Assembly (NCBI RefSeq): GCF_014529535.1
Contig: NW_023503927.1
Span: 434,001 to 498,000, forward strand
Direction of reading: 5' to 3'
Length of the DNA stretch: 64,000 nt
DNA from: Bradysia coprophila
Taxonomy: Eukaryota; Arthropoda; Insecta; Diptera; Sciaridae
This document shows, piece after piece, positions 9,376 to 20,594 of this stretch (the stretch's first letter is position 1; the number at the start of each line of letters is the position of its first letter). A program made the translations under genes and the position numbers. The notes under the pieces were generated by a model. The model saw only the letters and a list, made by a program, of their open reading frames with translations. It was not told the origin of the DNA and ran no database searches.

Positions 9376-10101
9376 CTACACATCGTCACACTTCTTTGTT
9401 ACACGTATCAAACTTTGAAAGTATTCCGTGAATCCCGGATATTGTGATTCAAATTCACACTTTTCACTGAAAATCCGTTTAGTTTCCCGCATGCAACTAC
9501 TATACTCACATTTATTTGTTAAACACTTCAACCTAAGATTAATGCACGTCAAAAATTCCAATGGCTTCAGTATGGGTCCACTGATGATCAGTAAATTGTT
9601 GTCCTCCAAGTCAATGGATTGAATTTTGGTATTTTGTTCGAATAAATCGCCATCGAGGTATTCCAAATTGTTACCGTAGAAAGAAAGCTCTATTAATTCC
9701 GGAAATGGTTCAAGGTCAAATTTTGATATCGTTCTTAGTCCTGAGTTGGACAATCCTAGCGCCTTCAAGTTTGGCATAAACGTGGAAATACCCTGAGGAA
9801 TGTAGTGGCATGTTTCATTTTCGACCCAGAAGCCAAGAATATCCTTTAATATTTTGTTGGTGTTGCCATTGACGCTCTCCACGAAATCGTCATGACTTTC
9901 AACGGTTATATTTCGGACATAACAATTGTTTACTCTACCAACAATCCTCCAGCTACTTTCAATATAGTCGCACTGCATATCGAACGAACACCCGAACGTG
10001 AGTAGCAAATGAAACGAAATTATCTTCAGTAACCTAACGAGGAAAAAATTGAATGAAAATCTAAGCCAGACAAATGAAAATTACTTCACACCTCACCTCA
10101 T
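9376..10101 (-). CDS. secreted leucine-rich-repeat protein, copy 1 (2 exons)
   Basis: Model: exon 1 10097-10101 (ATGAG), a 63-bp intron, then exon 2 9376-10033; 220 residues. The splice (ATGAG|GTGAGG ... CGTTAG|G) is repeated in the second copy, which supports it. The protein starts MRLLKIISFHLLLTFGCS, a signal peptide, so it should be secreted. The Cys-bearing N-terminus (FDMQCDY, NNCYVRN) is followed by three to four LRRs at about residues 80-160 (NLKALGLSNSGLRTIS, LIELSFYGNNLEYL, IQSIDLEDNNLLI) and a Cys-rich C-terminal cap. There is no transmembrane segment. The neighbour upstream on the same strand is the decayed TRPA channel A. The role is unknown; small LRR proteins usually bind other proteins. 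Confidence 0.75.
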
Positions 10102-12330
10102 CCTAAACTATTCTGCTATTTGACACTGATAAATCGACAAATCGGAATGAACTTGATTAGAAAAAAAAAGAATTTTAAAATTTAAATTGTTAGCGAACCT
10201 GTTTCTCTCTCCTTGGTGCATTTTCGAACTCTCCGACAAATTCTCAAGAGAACTCGATGATTGGCTTCCTTACATTTTTGATAAAAATCATTATAAATAG
10301 CTCTGTCGAGTTTAGATTGTTGCACAATAAATTTATCGCCCAGAAACCACTTACAGCAGAAGTGTGACGCAAGTCCCTTAACACGCAAAAATAAATGTGC
10401 CACAAATGGCAGATGATAAAGATAGTGTAAACAACTCATTCAAAAAATTAGTTTTAACAATAATTAACTATTTCATTATAAGGAAGGTGCGTCACATACT
10501 GGCAGATGATTCGGCCTTATGAATGTTAGCATGAACATAAGAAATATTTGGAGGCTGACGAAGTCGCAGTAGGCATTTGTCAAAGTAGTGTTCATGCTAG
10601 GAGCAGTGCGTTGATCTGCTATATTTTCCGAGATATGATGGGTCACATAGCTCACACTTAAAATGCCTAAAGTTCCCAAATTATAGACTTTTATAAAAAT
10701 TCCTTCAAACAAGTTTCTTAGAATAACGTTTTTGACATAACCTGAAAATTTGAGCTAAATCGACCGAGTAGCTCAAAAGTTTCATCCAATAGCGCCGTCT
10801 TCCCCTAAATTCAGATGTAGCAATTCTTAGAATTTGCATCTTTTTAAAAATTTGCCTTCGAATTTTTCTAATTTTGAGTATGACAAACAAAGCATGGATG
10901 TGCTACTCGCCACTACTGCCCTATGGAAGTCGATGCTACTGGTTTGAATGTAACAAAGTCACAAAGTGTCAAAGTCAAAAGGTGTGAAAGTCACAGATGT
11001 TGGTAAAATTCAGCAATTTCAAAACGTATGAAAATCCGTTCCTTAATACCAATTTTGAAATGAAATATCTCGGCAAAATTTTAACTTATTGTGACAGCTC
11101 GTTGAACTCGTATGGACGCCCAGATAACGAATAAAATAGTTGTAGGATGTAGTAGGAGCAAAGGGAGGAAAGTCAAAATGTTCACATATATATGTTACTC
11201 AGTCCTTGTTTTAATTTCTTATTGGAACTTGCGTCACGGCCCTTCACTAACGTAGCGCCATGATGTCGATGTCGATAAAATTGGAAATAAAGAAACTAGC
11301 GCTACAATTTAATTCCCGTTACCACGGATTTTATTTGGATTCTTCTTTCGTTAACAATCATTTGCTTATTTTACTCAAAACGTCCGTTCTGGTTTTTTAT
11401 TCAAATTATTTGTAATAAAATTTTAGCGGCACGTTCATGAGGAGATATTAAGCGATTTGAAGGATGGCAAAATTTATGAATTCTTGTTTTGTCATTATAT
11501 TCAATATGCATATGTGCACTTTTAACATTTAAACTGTCTGACACTGTTTCTTTGTCTTACTGTATAGAATTAAAAAAAGAAGATTTTATTGATAGAAGAA
11601 GATTGGTAGGCTATTGGTAAATCGGTATGGATACAGCCATTTATTCAGTCATCTACAAATGTTGTATCAAAATTGAATTCAATCCAGTAGAGGTATTAGG
11701 CCTGTTCATTTTACAGGAATTGTCTCTGGCATGGAGTTTATCTGGTCCGAAAGGCTAAGAGGGATTCTTTTGAAAAACGACCTGCCGATATCGGACGCAT
11801 TTTATAGTGGACTTTTTGATGTGTGCCTAGATAGGCATTGGTCCCTAGAGGCCAAAAATATTTTTCTGCAAATTTTTCGATTTTTGTATGGCTAGCGAGA
11901 GGTGATCAAAAACCGAAAACATGCAATTTTCATCTGGAAATTTCTCCGGCTACATGACAGCTACATGGGCGTGTGGGGTGTCATTGGAAAGGTAATTGAA
12001 TGTACTTTCGGTGCAAATAGTCGATCATGGGGGTAGAACGCAACCCTGACGAGTTACGAGCAGTCGAAAGTATGGGTAAAATTTTGATTATTTAGACGAA
12101 CTTTTGACGGTTCCTGTGCATCCGAAAAGCAACAAAAACATCTTTCCCCTAATTGGTACTGGTCTAAGCTTTCGAATGACACCACATATGCTTGGGTACT
12201 GGTATGATGACCGCAAGCTTGACGTTACAGCACTCATCTATTCACTCGTGATTTTCCCGTATTTACTTATCCCATCAATATGAAAAAAATGAACTTACAA
12301 CGTAGATTGAGTTATGATTTCACCAAATGA
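10102..12330. other. intergenic region between LRR copy 1 and channel pseudogene A
   Basis: AT-rich, with no supported gene. Short open stretches at 10182-10890 on the minus strand lack family signatures. The part from about 11700 to 12250 has the look of an old dispersed repeat, but no second copy was found here. Confidence 0.5.
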
Positions 12331-15300
12331 TTAAAGATGGGTAACTTCCCCAATGTCCTTTGAAGGTTCGTATTGACTTGTAATTTTCAATAATTCTTTG
12401 TAAATGTCGGCTTGAGCTTTGCAAATTTCTTCCTGTGCTTTGCAAATGTCTTCTTGAGCTTTGCAAATGTCATCCTGAGCGGCTCGGAGGTCATACAGCT
12501 CTTGGTTGATTGTATCCATGTCATTCTGTTTTCGATCTTTCACAAAATTAAGAATTTTGTTAATGAGTTTCTCGCCGAATGTTACAGGATGCAATTCATT
12601 TTTCAAAAACATCCAATCGTCATACAGATACTCAAAGTTAGAGATTTTTCCGGTATTTTGCATTGGAATGGTAACGTTGTTGTCTAACAGATGCACCCTT
12701 CGTTTAACTTTTACGAAGCTGTTCTTATTCGGTGTTATCATAATTGTGGTGAGTTTGGGGAACACATTGACGTATGTAACCTTGAGGAACGAGTACAGGT
12801 TATCATAGCTACGTAGAGTAGAAATTCGTTTCTTTGTTTCGACAAATTCAGCAACTTTCATTATTCGGTTGGTATCACTGATTGCCAGAGCGTTTAAGAG
12901 ATTCAACAACACAATTGAAATCAACATCATGAATGCTACAAAAAGAATTCCTTCAAAAGGATCAGCGCTTGTAATATTAACGACACTGAAATCCGCTAAC
13001 ATCATCCTACACGGAAAATTCGGCAAATTCGACATTTGTTGTGTGCTGCATATATTTGCTGCAGACTGAATAATGTTCCCGTGTGTTGTATTACAATAAA
13101 CATGTAATATGAATATTTTCAAAATATAGTTCCGGCAACAATATTATTCAGCTCGTAGGAATATTGTGAGGTTCCCAGGTATATATTTGCTGTGTGCTGA
13201 ATTATATCTTCAAATTAGTTGTGGGATGTATTACTTAACTTTACCTGCATGCCGAATATTGACTAAATGAATAAAGTCGTCTGTATTTAGAATGGACTAT
13301 GCAACAATAAATTTATTGTTTTAATGAAATGAAAGGAAGATCTCAAGAACATACGCATAAAGATGATTATCAAATCTAATTTTATTCCTTCATTTAAAGT
13401 TATTTCTATTTTTACCGAATTAATATGCAATGATAATGTTACATTTATGTATTTCAATAGAAATTTTGACGAACGAACTTTTAAATCCATTTTCGGTGTT
13501 AAAGGCTTTTGAAATGTTAACAGAAATAGTTGGTGGTATTCAGCAATAAATGATGGAATTTGTTTATGTACTGTCCGTTTGACAAGAGGATCGCCACGGT
13601 TCAGCAGGGGGTTTTGAACATTTGTTTTTTACACGTTGGCACACGTGCTCTTGTCAGATTCAAGATTCTTTTTACGAAGGTTACGCTGATTATACTTTGT
13701 GAAAAAGGCCAATACCTTGCAAATATGTCACATCTTGGACAGAATTTGACACTGCAATATCTGCAACATAATAGTGGAAATCTTTTATAATGAAGTATCT
13801 GAAAATCCCTCTCGTCTGTCATGTTCGCCGTATGCCTGAACATGATTCAAAGCAAAAAAGCTCATTCCGAAAGCCGAAATAATAATCAGGTACGGAACAA
13901 GGGTTTTCAGGAATGTTCGACACACTTTGTTCAGTATTGCCATGTGCAAGGACAATGAAAAAGCGGACACTTTTGAAAAGAGATGAATGGTCTGAGCCCC
14001 CATTAATAGAATCATGATTACTCAAGCGTGTTTGAAAGCAAGACTTAAATATTGTGTTCTCACATTTCCGATGAGAACAAAAAAGGAGAATAGTCTTTGT
14101 ATGTTTTCTGAATTATGTGGCGATTTTGGAAAAGAAAGTAACTGACCTCGTTCGCATCTTTGTCAGTCACACTAGGTGTAAAGTTATACTCATTTCGCTT
14201 CACTGTAAACAGTCTGCCGTGATCTTCATATTTCATTTGGCAATGTTCATAGAGGAGGAATTCACTGAACACATTGTAAAAGCTCACGTTGATGCAGCAC
14301 AAGAATATCATGAAACCGACATAGACCAGAAGGTTGAAGTAAACAATGAAATCGATTCTCCGCCACTTGAGTAGAACAAATGAAGCAATAACTGGATGTA
14401 AGATGAGTTCCTTTAATTTTGACTTTGCACAAATCAAATGAGCCGGCGTGATCTCTGGCATATTTCTCTGCGGAGGCATCAAGAATTTGTAGTCTATGTA
14501 AATTTCACAGTCTCTGTCATTGATTACACCGGAGCACTTCACACATTCATCCAGGAATTCTTCCAGGGTTTCCTTTTTGATGTAATTCAACACCGGCTTA
14601 TAGCCGATATATGCTCCACGACTCAGTAGCTCCTTCACAATGTCATCGCATTCATGCTGGCAGGCGAAAAGCAGAGGCACCCGATTTTCAGAATCGGACT
14701 GATTAATCACATTTAATGTGCATCGTCGATCTGCGATAATTAAGTCGAAGGTTTTCTGGCGATCGACTGGATCAATGGTTTCGGAAGAAAATATTTGATG
14801 CAACAGATTCCTTTGAAGACTCATCGACTGAAATGACAGATTCTTGTTGCTAAGTAGGACCTTCAGGACTTGATAGTGCCCGACCGTACAGGCCAAAAAT
14901 GCCGGTGTCATTTTGAATTTGCTATTTTTTGAAATTCCATTAACGTCCGGACCAAGATCCATTAAAATGGCAACCGTTTCGGGTAAATTCTTAACGATTG
15001 CTGCTTCTAATAGTTCCATGATACCATCGTCGCGGTCCTTCGTGTCCCATTTACAACGTTCAAGATTATCGACCAATTGTGTCTCATTCCAGTCGTCAAG
15101 ATGCTGGACCATGTAGTTCGTGTCAACAGTATAATCCGTTTTCTTACCCATTCGGGCTGCCAATCCTCGTTCCTCCATCAATATTTGGATTTCTTTGCTG
15201 TTGTGCGTATAATAGTCAATTCGTACTTTGTCGATGATGAACTTTAACAAACTCTTTTCCACGACCGGATTCTTCAACAGCAAATAAAACGGCGTTTCTA

Positions 15301-16168
15301 GTTGTTCATTCGGTAGATTCACGTTGCATCCGTTCACTAGCATGGCCATAATCATTTTCGAAAGTTCTTCGTAATTGTCAGCTGTTATGTTGTTACCCAA
15401 CAGGTGGAGGTAGTTGTTTCCTCCATCCGATTTTTCATTTATGATCGCTGAATATTGGGTCGCCACAAAATGATCGTCGCACAATGGTTTCGAAGATTCA
15501 TCGGATTGCTTCAATATTGCGATTAGGTTGTCAGCGCTGTGTGAACCAATGGCATGGCGAAGTGGATATATTCCATCAGGATTTTTCTTTTGGGATGATT
15601 GGAAAAAGAAATCGAATTTCAGTAGAATTTCATGGAACCACAAAAGAGGAGGTTCAAATCCTCAGCAATGAAAAAAGATTTAATTTCAAATAAGTGTCCT
15701 AGGGATTGAGGAACTATTTTTCGGTAAAGCAGTTTTTTCAATTTTCTTACATTTTCCTTAGTTTTCCCAAAAAAATTTCTTGGGAAAATCTAGTAAAACG
15801 TCCGAAAATTGAAGAAAATATTTTCCAAAAATAGTTCCTGGATGTACTACGTTATAGGCACTTGAATATATCACCTTGTAAAAATCGCATCCATTGCAAA
15901 CGCATAGCTCGATGAGTTTCCTCGAATTCGGTATTGTCAGAACTTTTTCGAACGTTGAAAGCCCGTCAAAACATTTCAGCCGTTTATTCGGATTCAATAT
16001 CAGCTCGTCTAGGATGTACTGAAATTGGTGCTCATTTCTCGACTCAATACACTCAATCAGAATGGACTAAAGTTGAAATTTAAAGAATTTTTTCGTTTTG
16101 AAATTTTGATTTTATTTTCACATTCGACAGAAAAAAATCACCTCAAATCTTTCGGTTTCAAAAACCAT
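12331..16168 (-). pseudogene. decayed painless-like TRPA channel gene (copy A)
   Basis: Exon 1 16142-16168 (MVFETERFE), exon 2 15875-16066 and the start of exon 3 at 15586 match the intact copy B in size and phase. The ankyrin part is open to about 14070 and closely resembles B. After FQNRHIIQKTYK about 235 bp present in B (end of S1-S2 linker through S3) is deleted, joining directly to sequence matching FSFFVL and breaking the frame. S4-S5-like sequence follows (MILLMGAQ, 13800-14015). About 700 bp of unrelated sequence replaces the S5-pore linker (about 13080-13800). The last part (12331-13065) is open: pore-like CRMMLADF, S6, and a C-terminus with four copies of a 7-residue CKAQEDI-type repeat. 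Without S2-S3 it cannot make a normal channel, though long open parts could still be transcribed. Confidence 0.75.
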
Positions 16169-16339
16169 CTTCTCACTTGGTTATCAAAACTATCACTAAA
16201 TCTACGACATAAAATGTTGACATCGCATCGTTTTTCAATTTGGCATCAAGCTTTTTGAATAACCGGATCGAATAACTGCAACATATTTCTAGATCTACAT
16301 CTAGACTTCGCCAATATATACAAACTATAGCAATAACCG

Positions 16340-17797
16340 CACGGTGGTGTTGAACAAAACTTAAATAGGGTCGCGACACCACCTCTGTTGTCTTTTTAGC
16401 CCCGTACGAAGTACGAAGGGGCTTATAGGATTACGATGCCGTGTGTAATTGATGGAATTCGAAGCAGACGGTAAGGGCAAAGTGTTTGCCTATGTTCATA
16501 GATAACGAATCCGCAATAAAAATTTTGTCCGTCCGTCTGTCCGTCTGTCCGTCCGTCTGTCACGTCGATATCTTGAGTAAATCAAATCCGATTTCAATTT
16601 TTTTTTTCCCTGAAAGATAGTCAAAATAGTGAGGCTAAGTTCGAAGATGGGCGATTTTGGGTCGACGATATCTCCAGACATTTAAGCACTACACTTGTAA
16701 GTGATACGTCAAATGAAAGGTATTTACAATACCGATCGACAAAAAAAAGTTTATGAAAATTGGATGACCGACTCGTGAGTTAGACCCCTTGGTGTGAACT
16801 AGGTACAGGGCGGCAAGCCGTTTTTGCTTGTAGGTTGGCCAAATTTGAACGTATTTAGATGGATTTTGCTTTATTAGATAGGTATTGACCGTACCAATCA
16901 GGGAAAAAAAGTTTATGAAATTCGATTCACCGGAGCGTGAGCTAGGTCTCTTGGAGTGAGCTTTTATATGTGGCTACTCGGCTGTACAGTGAAGGTGGTG
17001 TTTTTTGTTAATATCTCGAGTAAACTTTGACCAAATTTCAACTTTTTTTTGTTTGAAAGGTACTAACTAATGTAAAGCAGCCGTACTACTTTCCACCTCC
17101 TAACAAAATGGCCGTCGGCCGCCATTTTGGATTTTTGTAAAATCAATATAAATCGGTGAAAATGATACTTACTTAATTTTAGGTCAATTCAAAATTTGTG
17201 TTACATTTGAAAGGAATGTCGTACGGGGCTTCGTAATTGCGCTATGCACAATTTTGAAGACGTACACATTTGATAAGAATTTTACTTTACCGACGTTTAC
17301 GGGCGCAGTAGGCTTACGGTAAGAGTAGGGCGACGGACGAGCTAGGGTCACGTACGCAATAGATGTACGGGTTTGTACGGGGCTCAGTCGCAGCAAACGC
17401 TCCGACTGTTCTGACGGCTCGTTTTATATTCTGTGTTCAGTTTTAGGATCCACCTTGAGAACCGGAATCTATTGCCGCCCGGTACCCACGAGTCAATTTG
17501 AGTACAAATTGTTATCGCAACGGATAGAGAGACTAATTCTAGGCTAATTCGTGTTAAAGCGGCTTTCCTCGTCAGCCTGGTCACTATGCTACAGCCAGCA
17601 AAAATTCGACGTTTTTGAATATTGATTTCTTCTAACAGCTACTGAAATCAGCTTTAACCGACTCCAGATACACGTACTAATTGTAGGAAATGCTTCAAAA
17701 AACTTAAGATGGCTTCACAGTCATCCGTTTTGCCTCCGTGTACGTGACGGTTGCCCATCAACCAGACCTTGTTTAAGTTTTGTTCAACCCCACCGTG
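16340..17797. mobile_element. non-autonomous DNA transposon, CMC-like ends, just upstream of channel A
   Basis: A 26-bp inverted repeat with one mismatch bounds 1458 bp; the ends start CACGGTGG. Both sides carry ACCG (16336-16339 and 17798-17801), a possible 4-bp target duplication. CAC-starting ends with 3-4 bp duplications fit the CMC (CACTA/Mirage/Chapaev) group, but this is tentative. There is no transposase. It sits 172 bp upstream of the first exon of channel pseudogene A, where its promoter should be. Confidence 0.6.
16398..17384. repeat. inner AGCCCCGTAC-ended repeat with CCGTCTGT microsatellite
   Basis: Starts AGCCCCGTACGAAGTACG and ends with the inverted form TTGTACGGGGCT. It holds a short CCGTCCGTCTGT tract (16530-16562) and several paragraphs opening with a 'GTCGATATCT...GAGTAAA'-like phrase. 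It lies inside the CACGGTGG-ended element, either nested or as its body. Confidence 0.5.
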
Positions 17798-17983
17798 ACC
17801 GAGAACACAATGAGAATTTGTATAAATTAAGTTTTATTAAACCAATCAAGCGAGCAACAATAACTATTCAGTGTAAATCCGCGAGTCTCAGCGGCAGGTT
17901 TAGGTGTGTACATTTCTTGTCGATGTCTATATTTTCGCGAAATTAATTTGTTACGTCGAAGGCTTTTTGCACCAGCTCAGTCA

Positions 17984-18726
17984 TCATATGCGATTACATA
18001 TCTCCACCGTTCGCTTCAAACTTTTAAAGTATTTCGTGAAGCCCGGATAAATTGAATCGAATTCGCACTTTTCGCTGAATCGCATTTTGATTTCCGGTAT
18101 ACAGCCACTATGTTCACACTTCTTATTGAAACATGGCAATTTAAACGCAACATAATTCAAAAACAATAGCGGTTTTAGTACGGGCCCATTGATGATCAGC
18201 AAATTATTGTCCTCCAAGTTTATGGATTGAATTTTGGTATTTAGTGTGAATAAATCGCCGTCAATGTATTCCAGCTGATTTCCGTAAAAGGCAATCCGTA
18301 TCAAATCGGGAAATGGTGCAAGATCGAATTTCGATATCGTTTTGAGTCCAGAGTTTGACAATCCAAACGCCTTCAAGTTTGGCATAAATGCGACCATCTT
18401 CTGTGGAATGTAGTGGCATACTTGATTTTGAACCCAAAAACCAAGAACATCTTCCAGTATCGTGGTTGTATCACCGTTAACACTGTCCACAAATTGGTCA
18501 GGCCCATCTACAGTTAAATTTCTAGCATAACAATTCTTGATATTGCCGACAATATACCAGCCACTGTTAACATAGTCGCACTGCATGTCGAATGTCTCCA
18601 CAAATGTCAGTAGCAAATGAAAGGAAATCGTCGTCGTTAACCTAACAGCAAGAAGAGAAAAAAATAAGTCGATCGTTTCAAGCATTATAATCACCAATTG
18701 AAATTTTTTTATTTTTACCTCATCAT
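17984..18726 (-). CDS. secreted leucine-rich-repeat protein, copy 2 (2 exons)
   Basis: Model: exon 1 18719-18726 (ATGATGAG), a 77-bp intron (GTAAAAAT ... GCTGTTAG), exon 2 17984-18641; 221 residues. Exon 2 is exactly as long (658 bp) as in copy 1. A signal peptide (MMRLTTTISFHLLLTFVET) is followed by the same Cys pattern (DMQCDYV, KNCYARN), three to four LRRs (LKAFGLSNSGLKTIS, LIRIAFYGNQLEYI, IQSINLEDNNLLI) and a Cys-rich cap (CFNKKCEHSGC). The two copies differ at many residues but keep all structural cysteines and frame, so both look functional. It lies downstream of channel B on the same strand, in the same relation as copy 1 to channel A. Molecular partner unknown. Confidence 0.75.
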
Positions 18727-19270
18727 TGGCGAACTTTGGATGAATGATAGTAAGAGCCGAATAGACTTGCTTTTTGAAGCAAATTTTTCATTTATTAATT
18801 CCAATTATATTTATGAGTCTGTCTCTTTTGCATTTTTAGTTTTAGGGCTTTTTTCAAACGTATTTTGGATTAGACAAGTGTTTGCAAGAGACAGTGGAAC
18901 CATATCTTAACTCAACTCAACCATAAATGTGTTTGTCCTTTGGCCGATGTTCTAACACTAGATCATTTTGGTCTAAATCAGATGGAAAGGTCAATATATG
19001 CCTGAAACTTTACAGTTTTAATAGTTGTGTTCGAAAATCAGTCAGAGAAATGAATTCAAATTGTTAGAAACAGCCCATCATCGGATCTTGTCGATGTGAA
19101 AACATTTTTTTTCTGACTTTGGTTGTTGTAAGGTCAAAGTTCTTTTTTTAATTTAAATATTTCGTTGTTGTTGTTTCGTTTCTTTTTTTAGCAAAAACTA
19201 TTATTAGCGATACTTGCCAGAAACAAGTTTGCTGGTACGATGGCATGAATTGTATAAGTTATAGTACATT

Positions 19271-19529
19271 AAGGTACCGGTAAATATTGCCAGCGTTATA
19301 CACTCGTGTATATTACACAAAACACGAGTGCAACAAGTGAATGTGTAATATACAAGAGAGTACTACGCGTGCAGTAATTACTGGTAACCTTATTAAAAGA
19401 TTATGATACCGGAGAATATTTTCAGCGTTATACACTCGTGTATATGACACAAAATACGAGTGCACCGAGTATTTGTGTAATATACAAGAGACAAGAGAGT
19501 ATTACGCGTGAAATATTCTCCGGTATCAT
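19271..19529. repeat. two tandem palindromes of one family
   Basis: Unit 1 (19271-19391) has loosely matching ends GGTACCGG / TTACTGGTAACC. Unit 2 (19403-19529) has ends beginning ATGATACCGGAGAATATT with an exact inverted copy. Both contain CAGCGTTATACACTCGTGTAT and the complementary ACACGAGTG motif. They look like fold-back MITE copies or a duplicated palindrome. Confidence 0.75.
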
Positions 19530-19760
19530 ATTTTCTTTTATTGTATTGCGGAAACGACCAACTTATCGACATATTAATGTAGGCTTATGAACTCTAGGTA
19601 ATTAATAATGACTTCATATCAATGGAATAATTGAGAGAAATAATTTTCCGTATAATTCTCCGAAAAACAGCATTTAATGTCGATATATACACCGCAATGC
19701 AATAAAATGCTTTATCACATACGCTCGGTGTTCGGATGTCAAAATTACTTAACTTAGCTA

Positions 19761-19940
19761 CGTCCAGGTAGCTCAATCGGTAGAGCGATGGACTCACGCA
19801 CTATATGTCGCGGGTTCGACTCCAGTGTCAGACATATTTCATAGGGTTTTTCCTAGTCATAAATGATTAGTCTCTGCTGTTAGTTAACACTAGTCATTTC
19901 TATCGACCGTAACAGGTCTCTAAGAAAACACCAAACATGC
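19761..19940 (+). repeat. tRNA-derived SINE-like sequence
   Basis: Shows pol III box A (TAGCTCAATCGGTAGAGC) and box B (GGGTTCGACTCC) at tRNA spacing, but the acceptor ends do not pair, so it is not a working tRNA gene. The following TAGGGTTTTTCCTAG is typical of a SINE body. The 3' end is not defined. Confidence 0.55.
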
Positions 19941-20594
19941 AGAATTTAAACGATTTCAGCCTTTATTATACGCTGATTACCAGTGCATACATTGTAGAAG
20001 TAGATTTCAGCAAATAAGTGACAGAAAATCTACATTTTTTAGTCAAAATTTTGTGTTCTAATTTAAATTATTGCGCTTTTCCGCATTTCCTAGTTGTTTT
20101 GATTGTGATCGTTGGGAAGAATCATGCTGGAGTGAGTCTTAGGAGGAACAATTATGCCTTTTAATCAGCTGACAAAACTTTGATGAAAAGAAGTACTAGA
20201 CTCAAGTGAATATTAGAGATGTCATCAATGTAAGAGTATCTATAGATGCCACGATATTTTATGCCTCGAGAGATACTTACTCTTCCAGTCTGTCATAGGA
20301 GCAGGGCAGCGATTGTTTGATCAAAAAAATAGCGTTTAATTAAATAAATTTATTTAATTTTTGTCACAAAACTAGAGTAACGGTAATATGCATGTACACA
20401 CACCAATAAAATGTAGAAGCAATACAAAATCCTACTTAGTAAAGTCTTCATCTTCAATAATTTTATTGTGCCACTTAATCAACCACAATATGGGTTCAAT
20501 CAACGCAGTGCTAAAATTGCCTGGAAAATACTTTCTGAATCAAGTTCTGAATTACAATTTGCAACTTACAGTCAGCGTTGAAATCGATTGCTGA

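Larger units (their letters stand above)
18727..20594. other. intergenic region between LRR copy 2 and channel B
   Basis: No gene supported. It contains two adjacent palindromes (19271-19391, 19403-19529) and a tRNA-like SINE head (19761-19940), listed separately. A minus-strand poly(A) signal for channel B lies near 20460. Confidence 0.6.

Noticed and set aside
19761-19835. tRNA gene
   Set aside because: Boxes A and B are present but the acceptor stem does not pair, and a SINE-like body follows.
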